Source: Methylosinus sp. PW1
GTDB taxonomy: Bacteria > Pseudomonadota > Alphaproteobacteria > Rhizobiales > Beijerinckiaceae
Direction: 5' to 3'
Assembly: GCF_000745215.1 (NCBI RefSeq)
Contig: NZ_JQNK01000009.1
Location: 1 to 64,000 of the forward strand
Length of the DNA: 64,000 nt
Part shown: positions 35,442 to 43,002 of the stretch, one piece after another
Position numbering within the stretch: the stretch's first letter is position 1
How the letters are laid out: each line of letters starts with the position of its first letter
Translations under genes and position numbers: made by a program
Notes under the pieces: model-generated
The model's input: only the letters and a program-made list of their open reading frames with translations
What the model was told of the DNA's origin: nothing
Databases searched by the model: none

Positions 35442-35493
35442 GCGAGCCTGACGGCTCACGTTCCGAACCTGGACCGCGAGCCTTCAGGCTCGC
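35442..35493. repeat. REP-like hairpin, copy 2
   Basis: Arms 35442-35464 and 35471-35493 are 23 bp long with three mismatches and a 6-nt loop. The right arm is identical to 92-114. It lies 24 bp after the sugar-phosphotransferase stop codon, again in an intergenic 3' position. Confidence 0.7.
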
Positions 35494-35613
35494 TCTCCAA
35501 AGCCTATCCTGGCCTTCGCCGCGAAGCGCGAGCCCCGCGGCCAAAGACCTCATCCACAATATCAACATGAGCAGAATTATCGTTGCTCTGCTTATATTTA
35601 CATCGAGAATCTA

Positions 35614-35988
35614 ATGCAGCGTCCGAGCCTTCTCATCGTCTTTCTCGCTGCGCTCTCGGGCGCGGCGGGCGTCGCGCTCGCGGCCGCGAGCGCGCATATT
35701 TCCAACGCCGCCAATCTCGAGACGGCGAGCCGCTTCCTGATGATCCACGCGGCGGCGGCGCTCGGCCTGGGCGCGCTGCTGGCGGCAAAGCCCCCGCTGG
35801 CGCGCTGGCTCGGCGGCGCGAGCTTCGCCCTCATCGCGGGCGTCGCGCTGTTTTCCGGCGACCTCGCCGCCCGCAGCTTCGCTGGCGATCGGCTGTTTCC
35901 TTATGCGGCGCCCATCGGCGGCTCGCTGACGATCGGAAGCTGGCTGGCGCTGGCGGTCTGGGCGCTCGCGGCGCTGAGGGCGAGGTAG
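35614..35988 (+). CDS. DUF423 membrane protein
   Basis: 124 residues with four transmembrane helices: LLIVFLAALSGAAGVALAAA, FLMIHAAAALGLGALLAA, LGGASFALIAGVALFSGDLA and GSLTIGSWLALAVWALAAL. The FLMIHAAAALGL and SGDLA patterns, and a G-G-S motif late in the protein, match the DUF423/YgdD family of inner-membrane proteins with no known function. ATG 35614. It stands alone between the hairpin repeat and the small response regulator gene. Confidence 0.82.
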   Translation: MQRPSLLIVFLAALSGAAGVALAAASAHISNAANLETASRFLMIHAAAALGLGALLAAKPPLARWLGGASFALIAGVALFSGDLAARSFAGDRLFPYAAPIGGSLTIGSWLALAVWALAALRAR

Positions 35989-36055
35989 CGGCCCGCGCTT
36001 TCCCGCTCTGGACAGAGGCCGGAATCGACCTCACCCTCGCGAGCGTGGGGGCGAG

Positions 36056-36457
36056 ATGGGGAAGATGGAACAATGGAGCGCGGAGGCGGCGCTCGGTCGG
36101 CGCGTGCTCGTCGTCGAGGATGAGCCGCTGATCGCGCTCGCGCTCGAGGAAACGCTCGCCGAGCATGGCTTCCGCGTCGTGGCCTCGGCCCAGACCGTCG
36201 CCGTCGCATTGCGGAACATCGCCTGCGCGCAATTCGACGTCGCTCTGCTGGACCTGCGCATCGGCGCCGAGAGCGTCGAGCCGGTCGCCGATCGCCTCGC
36301 CGTAATGGGCGTCCCTTTCGTCTTCACGACCGGCTATGGCCGCTCGGCTCTGCCCTCGGCCCACGCCACGCGGCCGATCGTCCAAAAACCCTTCCGCACC
36401 GAGGCGCTGATCGCGGCCTTGGTCGCGGCGTCGCGACGCGCCGCGCAAGACGCCTGA
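36056..36457 (+). CDS. single-domain response regulator
   Basis: 133 residues: a receiver domain only. VLVVEDEPLIALALEETLAE gives the acidic pair, DVALLDLRIG the phospho-acceptor Asp, FVFTTGY the Thr, and PIVQKPFRTEALI the Lys-Pro. It is close to the receiver domains that pair with HWE-type kinases in this order. No output domain and no kinase next door, so it may act by protein contact or phosphotransfer. Confidence 0.88.
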   Translation: MGKMEQWSAEAALGRRVLVVEDEPLIALALEETLAEHGFRVVASAQTVAVALRNIACAQFDVALLDLRIGAESVEPVADRLAVMGVPFVFTTGYGRSALPSAHATRPIVQKPFRTEALIAALVAASRRAAQDA

Positions 36458-36545
36458 GGCCGAGACGGCGAGATACCGAGGACGGCTTGTCTCTTGCGAT
36501 CACGCTCCATGTAAGGGGGAGTTGCCTCAAAACGGGTGCCGCGTC

Positions 36546-37451
36546 ATGTCTTCGCGTAAAAGCGGCGATCGGGGATGCTCCCGACGTCGCCTCGCCGCTG
36601 TCGGCGGCCTGATCCTCGGCTTTCTCATAGCAGCGCTCGAGCCTTCTTCCGCATTCGCCCAGGATTTCTTCCAGCAATTGTTCGGCGGCGGAGGCGGCGG
36701 CTATTCGGATTATGGCGGCGCCGGCGGCTATCCGAGCTATCGCCGCCACGGCCGCGCCCGGCGCCATGCCGCCGCCCCACAGGAGCGCCGCGCCTATGTC
36801 CCGCGAGACCGCCGGGGCGAGCAGCCCGCGCGCAAAGCCTCCCGCGGCGGCGAGCCGGAGCGCTCCGTATATACGGAGACCGCGGCCGGCGGACGCTCCT
36901 ACTGCGTGCGTGAATGCGACGGCTATTTCTTCCCGGTCGGCCTCTATTCGAGCGCCAATGACACGGCGAGCCACCAGCGCGCCTGCGGGCGCCTCTGCCC
37001 GGGCGCGCGCACGACGCTCTATGTGATGCGCGGCGGCTCCGACAAGATGGAGGACGCGGTGGCGGCGCGCGGCGGCGCGACCTATGGGCGGCTGATGGCC
37101 TCCCTGCAGCGCAAGAACGAGGGCGAAAAGGACATGGAATGCTCCTGCCACGCCGGCCAGACCAATGAGAGCTCGATCGAGGCGATCTATCTCGACCCGA
37201 CGCTGCGGCGCGGCGACGCCGTGATGACGACCCACGGAGTCGAAATCTTCCACGGCGGCAGCCGCTATCCTTATTCGAAGAACGACTTCCGCCCCCTCGC
37301 CCGCTCCCCCGATCTCGACGAGCCGATCCGCCGCCGCCTCGCGGCGCTGGAGCGCGCCAGCAAGCATGGCCGGCCGAGCCTCGAGCGCCGCGCCGCGCGG
37401 CCGGTGAGCGAGCGCCGCAGCCAGTCGGGCGGACGCGAGCCGCACGAATAG
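36546..37451 (+). CDS. DUF2865 exported protein
   Basis: 301 residues; ATG 36546. A signal peptide with a long basic start (RRRLAAVGGLILGFLIAALE, cleavage near SAFAQ) precedes a Gly/Tyr-rich stretch (QLFGGGGGGYSDYGG). The DUF2865 core has a fixed cysteine set: RSYCVRECDGYFFPVGLY, HQRACGRLCPGARTTLYVM and CSCHAGQ. The tail is Arg/Ser-rich. The family is limited to this branch of alphaproteobacteria; the cysteines suggest disulfides in the periplasm. Function unknown. Confidence 0.85.
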   Translation: MSSRKSGDRGCSRRRLAAVGGLILGFLIAALEPSSAFAQDFFQQLFGGGGGGYSDYGGAGGYPSYRRHGRARRHAAAPQERRAYVPRDRRGEQPARKASRGGEPERSVYTETAAGGRSYCVRECDGYFFPVGLYSSANDTASHQRACGRLCPGARTTLYVMRGGSDKMEDAVAARGGATYGRLMASLQRKNEGEKDMECSCHAGQTNESSIEAIYLDPTLRRGDAVMTTHGVEIFHGGSRYPYSKNDFRPLARSPDLDEPIRRRLAALERASKHGRPSLERRAARPVSERRSQSGGREPHE

Positions 37452-37510
37452 CGGCGGGGATTTCTGCGGCGCCAGGGTTCACGGCGCGCGATCGACACAT
37501 CGAATCGCCA

Positions 37511-37534
37511 GGGCCGTCGATATCTCGACGGCCC
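37511..37534. terminator. perfect 10-bp hairpin between convergent genes
   Basis: Arms GGGCCGTCGA (37511-37520) and TCGACGGCCC (37525-37534) with a 4-nt TATC loop, between the DUF2865 stop (37451) and the methyltransferase stop (37548). This is the strongest hairpin noticed in the window; it lacks a clear T run on either side but is well placed to end transcription from both. Confidence 0.6.
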
Positions 37535-37547
37535 CGACAAGACGTGA

Positions 37548-38219
37548 TCAGCGCGCCACCATTTTCCGCACGCGGCACTTGCCGTCGTAATTCTCTAGCT
37601 GCGTCGTCTGGAAGAATTCATGAAACGCATGCGCCACTTCGGGCCAGCTATAAAACGATGGATCATAGTCATCGCCGATTAGATAGCCACCCGGTGCAAG
37701 CAGATCCCACCATAGTTCGAGATCGGCGAGAACGGCTTTACGGTCATGTCCCGCGTCGACATGAACGACATCCGGCCTTATACCCTGACGGCGCAACACT
37801 TCCGCGGCATTATTAGAGTCGAGAGGCATCGGCACGACGATATCGTTCAGCTCCTTGGCGACGACATTCGCCATGAATGTGTAGAACAATGTCGGATATC
37901 CGTGGAAAGCCTTGAGGTCTCCCCGGAATTGTTCGCTCAGCCAATGATCCCAGGCTCCGAGGAACGTATCTACGGAGATGATAGCGCAATCGATATCTAA
38001 GGCTTTCGCCTTTTCGGCCATAGTAATCGTTGATCCACCCTTCCAAACTCCGATTTCGACGACAATGGACGGACGAGCGATTTCAATCGTTTCCGCCAAA
38101 TACGGATGATTAGATCGCCATCCTTGGAAATCTGTCGGATATCGTTCGGTCGGGAAGCCGATAAAGGGGTCCTTTCCTTGCCATAGATTGGCGACAAGTC
38201 TATCTCTTGAGGCCGTCAT
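37548..38219 (-). CDS. class I SAM-dependent methyltransferase (CmcI/Methyltransf_24-like)
   Basis: 223 residues. SAM-binding motif I is VVEIGVWKGGSTITMAEKAK, followed by CAIISVDTFLGAWDHWLS and VVHVDAGHDRKAVLADLELW, LLAPGGYLIGDDYDPSFYSW. This is the pattern of cephalosporin-hydroxylase-like / TylF-like methyltransferases seen in polysaccharide and secondary-metabolite loci. Base composition is less GC-rich than the neighbouring genes, suggesting transfer. Its start lies 21 bp from the end of an IS5-family element, so its native promoter is cut off. Confidence 0.82.
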   Translation of the reverse strand: MTASRDRLVANLWQGKDPFIGFPTERYPTDFQGWRSNHPYLAETIEIARPSIVVEIGVWKGGSTITMAEKAKALDIDCAIISVDTFLGAWDHWLSEQFRGDLKAFHGYPTLFYTFMANVVAKELNDIVVPMPLDSNNAAEVLRRQGIRPDVVHVDAGHDRKAVLADLELWWDLLAPGGYLIGDDYDPSFYSWPEVAHAFHEFFQTTQLENYDGKCRVRKMVAR

Positions 38220-38240
38220 TATCGATCCTTCATCAATGTT

Positions 38241-39429
38241 GAGCGCTTCGCAGAATAGCCGAGGTCTCGGCGTTTACGGTTTTTCGGCCGCAATCGACGG
38301 GCTTTGATGCGCCCGCGCGCCATCTGGCGCAATGCTCTGCGCCGTCAGCCGGTCATTTTTCGCATCCCTATCCGGTTCGAGACACACCTCTCCCCTCGCG
38401 GCGTCATGCCGCCGCTTCGAGAACCCGCGCCCGCTTCATGTTCATCGCCATGACGACGAACTGAAGATGACAATTGTTGCGCGCGAGGCTGCGGTAGCGT
38501 ACTCGCGCCATCCCATACCAGTTCTTCATCGTCGCGTTGGCGCGCTCGACGCCGACGCGAACGCTCGACGCCGTCTTGTTGAACCATCTCTGCCAGTCCG
38601 GCTGTCGCGCTCCGCGCTTCGCCTTATAGGCGATCTTGTCGTCGATCTTCTTGTCGTTCAACGCCTTGCGTAGCGCTGCGCTATCATATGCCTTGTCGCC
38701 GTAATAGGCCTCTTCATCGCCCTGGATCATCGCCTCGCCGCGCTGGCTGTCGTGCAGATCGGCGCTCGTCATCTCCGCTTGGCGCACGATGCCGCTTTCT
38801 TCGTCGACCGCCAGATGCGCCTTGTAGCCGAAGTAGGTCTCGCCGTTCTTCTTGGTGAAGCTCGCGTCCGGGTCGCGCGGATTGACCTGCCCCTCGTCGT
38901 GGGGCGGCGGCTTCACGGCGGCCGCGATGATAGTGGCGTCGACCAGCGTGCCGCGCTTCACGATCAGCCCGCGCGCGTCGAGTTGTCGATTGACCTCGGC
39001 AAGTAGTTTCTCGTCGAGGCCGAGCTTGGCGAGCCGCTGACGAAACCGCCAGATCGATGAATGGTCCGGCGTCTCCTCGTCCAGCGGAACCCCGCAAAAG
39101 CGCCGAAACGACAGGCGATCGCGCACAGCCTCCTCGGCGGCGGGGTCGGACAGCCCATACCACTGCTGCAACAGCACGATCTTGAACATGGTCAGTGGCG
39201 GATAGGCCGGCGCGCCGTCGCTCGAAGAATGCAGCGGACGCAAAATAACGTCGAACGCGCTCCACTCGAACGTCTTGGCGATATCTTCCAGAAACCCACC
39301 AGGACGAGAATAGGCTTTCACGAATGCGTCGGCGAGCGAAGGTTGGCTGAAGTTGCGGCGTGACATCGGTGACTCACATCCCTCGGACGCCCCAGAGAAT
39401 CACGGGTTCGCCGGTTTTGCAAAGCGCTC
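38241..39429 (-). mobile_element. IS5-family insertion sequence, copy 2 (1189 bp)
   Basis: Same terminal inverted repeats as the element at 3634-4821, flanked by a 6-bp direct repeat AATGTT (38235-38240 and 39430-39435). Differences from copy 1 amount to one extra base within the transposase gene. Both copies have the same orientation. The element sits directly upstream of the methyltransferase gene. Confidence 0.95.
38404..39366 (-). CDS. IS5-family transposase, intact
   Basis: 320 residues, MSRRNFSQPSLADAFVKAYS to MNMKRARVLEAAA. N-terminal DUF772-like domain with MFKIVLLQQWYGLSDPAAEE, then the DDE core: first Asp in LVDATIIAAA, second in YYGDKAYDSAAL, and the late Y-R-E-like region VRVGVERANATMKNWYGMAR. 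Could mobilise both copies in this window. Confidence 0.95.
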   Translation of the reverse strand: MSRRNFSQPSLADAFVKAYSRPGGFLEDIAKTFEWSAFDVILRPLHSSSDGAPAYPPLTMFKIVLLQQWYGLSDPAAEEAVRDRLSFRRFCGVPLDEETPDHSSIWRFRQRLAKLGLDEKLLAEVNRQLDARGLIVKRGTLVDATIIAAAVKPPPHDEGQVNPRDPDASFTKKNGETYFGYKAHLAVDEESGIVRQAEMTSADLHDSQRGEAMIQGDEEAYYGDKAYDSAALRKALNDKKIDDKIAYKAKRGARQPDWQRWFNKTASSVRVGVERANATMKNWYGMARVRYRSLARNNCHLQFVVMAMNMKRARVLEAAA

Positions 39430-39658
39430 AATGTTGAACGCGCGGCTGAGCGCTATGCAAGCCGTAAGTCCGTTTAAGCACGGCGCAAGGCGGCCTGCCA
39501 AGCGCGCAGTGATTTTGTCGAACGCCGCGCGGCCGTTCCGCGGCGTAGCAGTCAGTCGAGGGCCGCGAACGGCGCTATCGATCGTTTTTCGGAAGCTATG
39601 AGCTGATAGGTGATGGGGCTTGCCTTCGCCCATCTGTCTCGATATGCCGGAAGCTACG

Positions 39659-40955
39659 GGGACTGTCAGGAATCTTGTGTGCGGGGCCGGGTTCCCATCA
39701 CGCCGCGACGAAGCGATCATCGAACATGATGGCGAATTGATTTTTCGCCTCGCACCATTCGCGAGGCGCCATTTTCCACTCTCCCGCGACTTGGCGCAAG
39801 ACGAGATAGAGGAGCTTCATCGCCGCGTCATCGGTCGGAAAATGCCCTCTCGTTCGCACGGCGCGCCGCAGCTTCGCGTTCAAGGATTCTATGGCGTTCG
39901 TCGTGTATATGATCCGTCGCACCGCGATCGGAAAGGCGAAAAACGGGATGACCTGCTCCCAATTGCGCCGCCAGCCCTGCGCGATCGACGGATATTTCTT
40001 GCCCCAATGGCCGCCGTCGAAGGCCTCCAGAGCTTCGCGAGCCGCCTCGGCGGTCGGGGCGCGATAGATCGTCTTCAGCGCGCCGGCGATCGCCTTGCGG
40101 TCCTTGTATGAAGCGAATTCCATCGAGTTTCGAATGAGATGCACGATGCAGGTCTGCACGGTCGTCTGCGGAAACACCGCATTGATCGCCTCCGGAAAGC
40201 CCTTCAGGCCGTCGACAACGGCGATCAGTATGTCGCCGACGCCGCGGTTCTTCAGCTCGTTCATCACCCGAAGCCAGAATTTGGCGCCCTCCGAGGTCTC
40301 GATCCAAAGGCCCAGAATATCCTTGGTTCCGTCCGGCGTGACGCCGAGCGCGACATAGACGGCCTTGTTGCGAACCAGGCCCTCATCGCGGATTTTTACG
40401 CGCAGGGCGTCGAAGAAAACCAAGGGATACATCGCCTCGAGCGGCCGGTTCTGCCATTCGGCGACGGTCTCCAGCACGGCGTCGGTGACCGTCGAGATCA
40501 GATCGGGCGAGACCTCCAGGCCGTAGAGCTCGAGCAAATGGCCCTGGATCTCGCGCACCGTCATGCCGCGCGCATACATCGACACGATTTTCTCGTCGAA
40601 GCCGGGAAAGCGGCGCTGATAGCGCGCGATCAGCTTGGGATCGAAGCTCCCCTCCCGGTCCCGCGGAACTCTGATGTCGATCTTCGACGTCTCGGTCAGC
40701 ACGGTCTTCTTCGAATAGCCGTTGCGATGGTTCGCCTTACCCGCCGCCGCTTCGCTCTCGAGATGGTCGTCCATTTCGGCGTTCAGAACCCGTTCCGCCA
40801 GCGCCTTCTTCAGCTCGTCGAACAGGCCGTCCTTGGAAAAAACCTCCTTCGGATCGCGTCCCGACAGCAATTGGTCCAGTGTGTCCTTCTTGATCGCCAT
40901 AGCCCGCCTCCTGCGGTTCTACTATGGCCCCGCACACAAGATTCCTGACAGTCCC
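39659..40955 (-). mobile_element. IS256-family insertion sequence (1297 bp)
   Basis: The ends at 39659-39688 and 40926-40955 form a perfect 30-bp inverted repeat beginning GGGACTGTCAGG. The direct repeat GAAGCTACG flanks it (39650-39658 and 40956-40964), 9 bp, fitting the family. The exact repeat ends indicate a recent insertion. It lies about 220 bp from the second IS5 copy and 110 bp before the GSCFA gene. Confidence 0.95.
39698..40900 (-). CDS. IS256-family transposase
   Basis: 400 residues, intact. MAIKKDTLDQLLSGRDPKEV start, NHRNGYSKKTVLTETSKIDI and VPRDREGSFDPKLIARYQRR of the mutator-type N-terminal part, YPLVFFDALRVKIRDEGLV with the first catalytic Asp, VVDGLKGFPEAINAVFP with the second, and TTNAIESLNAKLRRAVRTRG holding the Glu. 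Full length for the family, so the element should be active. Confidence 0.96.
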   Translation of the reverse strand: MAIKKDTLDQLLSGRDPKEVFSKDGLFDELKKALAERVLNAEMDDHLESEAAAGKANHRNGYSKKTVLTETSKIDIRVPRDREGSFDPKLIARYQRRFPGFDEKIVSMYARGMTVREIQGHLLELYGLEVSPDLISTVTDAVLETVAEWQNRPLEAMYPLVFFDALRVKIRDEGLVRNKAVYVALGVTPDGTKDILGLWIETSEGAKFWLRVMNELKNRGVGDILIAVVDGLKGFPEAINAVFPQTTVQTCIVHLIRNSMEFASYKDRKAIAGALKTIYRAPTAEAAREALEAFDGGHWGKKYPSIAQGWRRNWEQVIPFFAFPIAVRRIIYTTNAIESLNAKLRRAVRTRGHFPTDDAAMKLLYLVLRQVAGEWKMAPREWCEAKNQFAIMFDDRFVAA

Positions 40956-41074
40956 GAAGCTACGTGCGTCAAAACGACGAGCAACGGCGGCCCCTGCCTC
41001 GATCGCATTCGAACATCGGCCGCTGCGGCGCCGAGAAAGCCAACCGGTCGCCAAGGTTCGAATGAGGTGATCCG

Positions 41075-42121
41075 ATGGGCAATCCATATGCGACGAAGGG
41101 GCCTTCCCAATTCTGGCGCACGGCTGTCGCCGACCTCGCTCCCGAGGATGTCAGCCCGATCCCGCACAAGAAATTCCAAATCGGCGAGGAGGACCGCATC
41201 GCGACTGCGGGCAGCTGCTTCGCGCAGCATGTGTCCCGCTACATTGAGGCGATGCCGGGCGTCCGCTTCCTGCAGACCGAGGCGAGCCCCGCCGATCAGC
41301 CGGTATTCTCGGCGCGCTACGGCAATATCTACACTGTCGCCCAGCTTCGCCAGCTGCTGCTCGAGGCAACCGGCCAGCTGAGCCTGCCGCCGCTCGTCCT
41401 GCCGCGTCCCGACGGCCGCTTGGTCGACGCTTTTCGTCCGACGACCTATACGGAAGGCTTTGCGAGCCTCGAGGATGTCGCCGCCGCCCGGCGCGCGCAT
41501 CTCGAGGCTGTGCGCCGAGTGTTCACCGATTGCACCGTGTTCGTCTTCACGCTGGGGCTCATCGAGGGCTGGACGACGCCGGACGGCCAGTTCGTTCTGC
41601 CCATCCACCCCGGCGTCACGACGGATGATCCGCAGGCCGCCGCCGCCCTCTTCCATCGCTATTCCTATGAGGAGGTGAAGGCCGATCTCGAAGAGTTCCT
41701 GGCCGGGCTGCGCAAGATCAATCCGGGCGCGCGCGTCATTCTGACCGTCTCGCCCGTGCCGCTCACGGCGACCTACACCGACGAGCATGTGCTGTCGGCG
41801 ACCGTCTACAGCAAGTCGGTGCTGCGCGCCGTCTGCGGCAGCGTCGAGAGTTCTGTCGAGAACGCCTATTATTTCCCGTCATACGAGATTATTTCCAGCC
41901 ATTTCAACGATGGAAAATATTACGACAGCAATAAGCGCACCGTGCCCGAAATCGGCGTCTCCCACGTCATGCGCGTCTTCAGGGCCGCCTATTTCGGCCA
42001 GACGTCGGAGCCTGTCGCCCCGCCCCCGAAGCCGGCCACAGAAAGCAGCGTGCTGGACCAGTCCTATGCGGGACGCATCATCTGCGACGAAGAGAAATAC
42101 GGCACGAACATAGGGTTCTGA
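41075..42121 (+). CDS. GSCFA-domain protein (SGNH-type hydrolase/esterase fold)
   Basis: 348 residues; ATG 41075 behind GAGG. The family-naming GSCFA motif is in RIATAGSCFAQHVSRYIEAM. ARYGNIYTVAQLRQLL, VFVFTLGLIEGWTTPDGQFV, LRKINPGARVILTVSPVPLT and HFNDGKYYDSNKRTVPEIGV follow. The domain belongs with the GDSL/SGNH-like enzymes acting on acylated polysaccharides; the catalytic role of this branch is unproven. It stops 1 bp before the wcbI-like gene, so the two are co-expressed. IS elements lie on its upstream side. Confidence 0.85.
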   Translation: MGNPYATKGPSQFWRTAVADLAPEDVSPIPHKKFQIGEEDRIATAGSCFAQHVSRYIEAMPGVRFLQTEASPADQPVFSARYGNIYTVAQLRQLLLEATGQLSLPPLVLPRPDGRLVDAFRPTTYTEGFASLEDVAAARRAHLEAVRRVFTDCTVFVFTLGLIEGWTTPDGQFVLPIHPGVTTDDPQAAAALFHRYSYEEVKADLEEFLAGLRKINPGARVILTVSPVPLTATYTDEHVLSATVYSKSVLRAVCGSVESSVENAYYFPSYEIISSHFNDGKYYDSNKRTVPEIGVSHVMRVFRAAYFGQTSEPVAPPPKPATESSVLDQSYAGRIICDEEKYGTNIGF

Positions 42122-42122
42122 G

Positions 42123-43001
42123 ATGAAGGTCATCGTTGTTTCGAACTGCGCGACATCCTCCTATTACGAAGTGGTTCTGACGCTGTTCCCCGATTGGACG
42201 ATCAAAGCCGCTGGATTCATCGAGGCGGAACGATGGCTCGAGACCGGCGAGAAGCCCGAGTTCGAGACTTATCTCAAAGAGTGCGACCTCTATATCGGCT
42301 GGCCGCTCGACGGACTCCGCATGGCGAGTGTGCTCAACCCCAGCGCCGAGCGCGTGATCATCCCGGAACTCTATTTCCGCGGCCTGCATCCGGATATCGC
42401 CCTGCTGGACGGTTTATGGGGTCCTTTCAGCGAAGGCGCGCCGCACACGCAGACCTCTCTGATCGCGCTCGGCGCAAAGGCGATCGGCAAGTCGGCGGAG
42501 GAGACGCAGGCGCTCTTCCGCGAGGACGTCTATGAGAGACTGGGCTATTTCGACCTGTACAAGTCCGAGAGGAGCCGCGTCGTCGCAGAATTCGGCAAAT
42601 ATGGCATTCAGCTCGAAGATGCGTTCGACTTTTGGGAAACGCAGCGCGACTTCTTCTATATCTGCCACCACCCCCGCAGCTTCGTTCTCGTCGACGTCAC
42701 TCGGAACGCTCTCAAGGGGCGCTTTCTCGACGAAGAAGCATTCGCCCGCTCAGAGTCGCTGCGCAGCACGCAACCCGATCGGCTCGCCATTTCGGAAGTA
42801 TGGCCCGTCTATCCAGAAATCGCGCGTCGCTTCGGATTCGAGGGCGGCTTCACTTGGCTCAAGCAGCCCCAATACACGCCTCGCGAAATGTCTCTGTCCC
42901 GTGTAATCGACATCATCTTCGAATCCCTCGGCAGAATGGACGACGCTTGGAAGTCCGTGCCCTTCATCGCCGAATGCGCCAAGACGCTAGAGAGAGTCTA
43001 A
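42123..43001 (+). CDS. WcbI-family polysaccharide biosynthesis protein
   Basis: 292 residues. The N-terminus MKVIVVSNCATSSYYEVVLT has the (G/S)NC motif of WcbI, a capsule-locus protein proposed to acetylate sugars and which binds CoA derivatives. A middle part (VIIPELYFRGLHPDIALLDG, HTQTSLIALGAKAIG) and late HHPRSFVLVDVTRNALKGRF (His pair) match the family plan. With the GSCFA partner encoded one base upstream, it could add or remove acyl groups on a surface glycan. Converges with comEC, 1 bp apart. Confidence 0.8.
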   Translation: MKVIVVSNCATSSYYEVVLTLFPDWTIKAAGFIEAERWLETGEKPEFETYLKECDLYIGWPLDGLRMASVLNPSAERVIIPELYFRGLHPDIALLDGLWGPFSEGAPHTQTSLIALGAKAIGKSAEETQALFREDVYERLGYFDLYKSERSRVVAEFGKYGIQLEDAFDFWETQRDFFYICHHPRSFVLVDVTRNALKGRFLDEEAFARSESLRSTQPDRLAISEVWPVYPEIARRFGFEGGFTWLKQPQYTPREMSLSRVIDIIFESLGRMDDAWKSVPFIAECAKTLERV

Positions 43002-43002
43002 C

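Noticed and set aside
3634..39429. Composite transposon bounded by the two IS5 copies
   Set aside because: Each copy has its own different target repeat, and the segment between contains ordinary chromosomal genes, so these are independent insertions.
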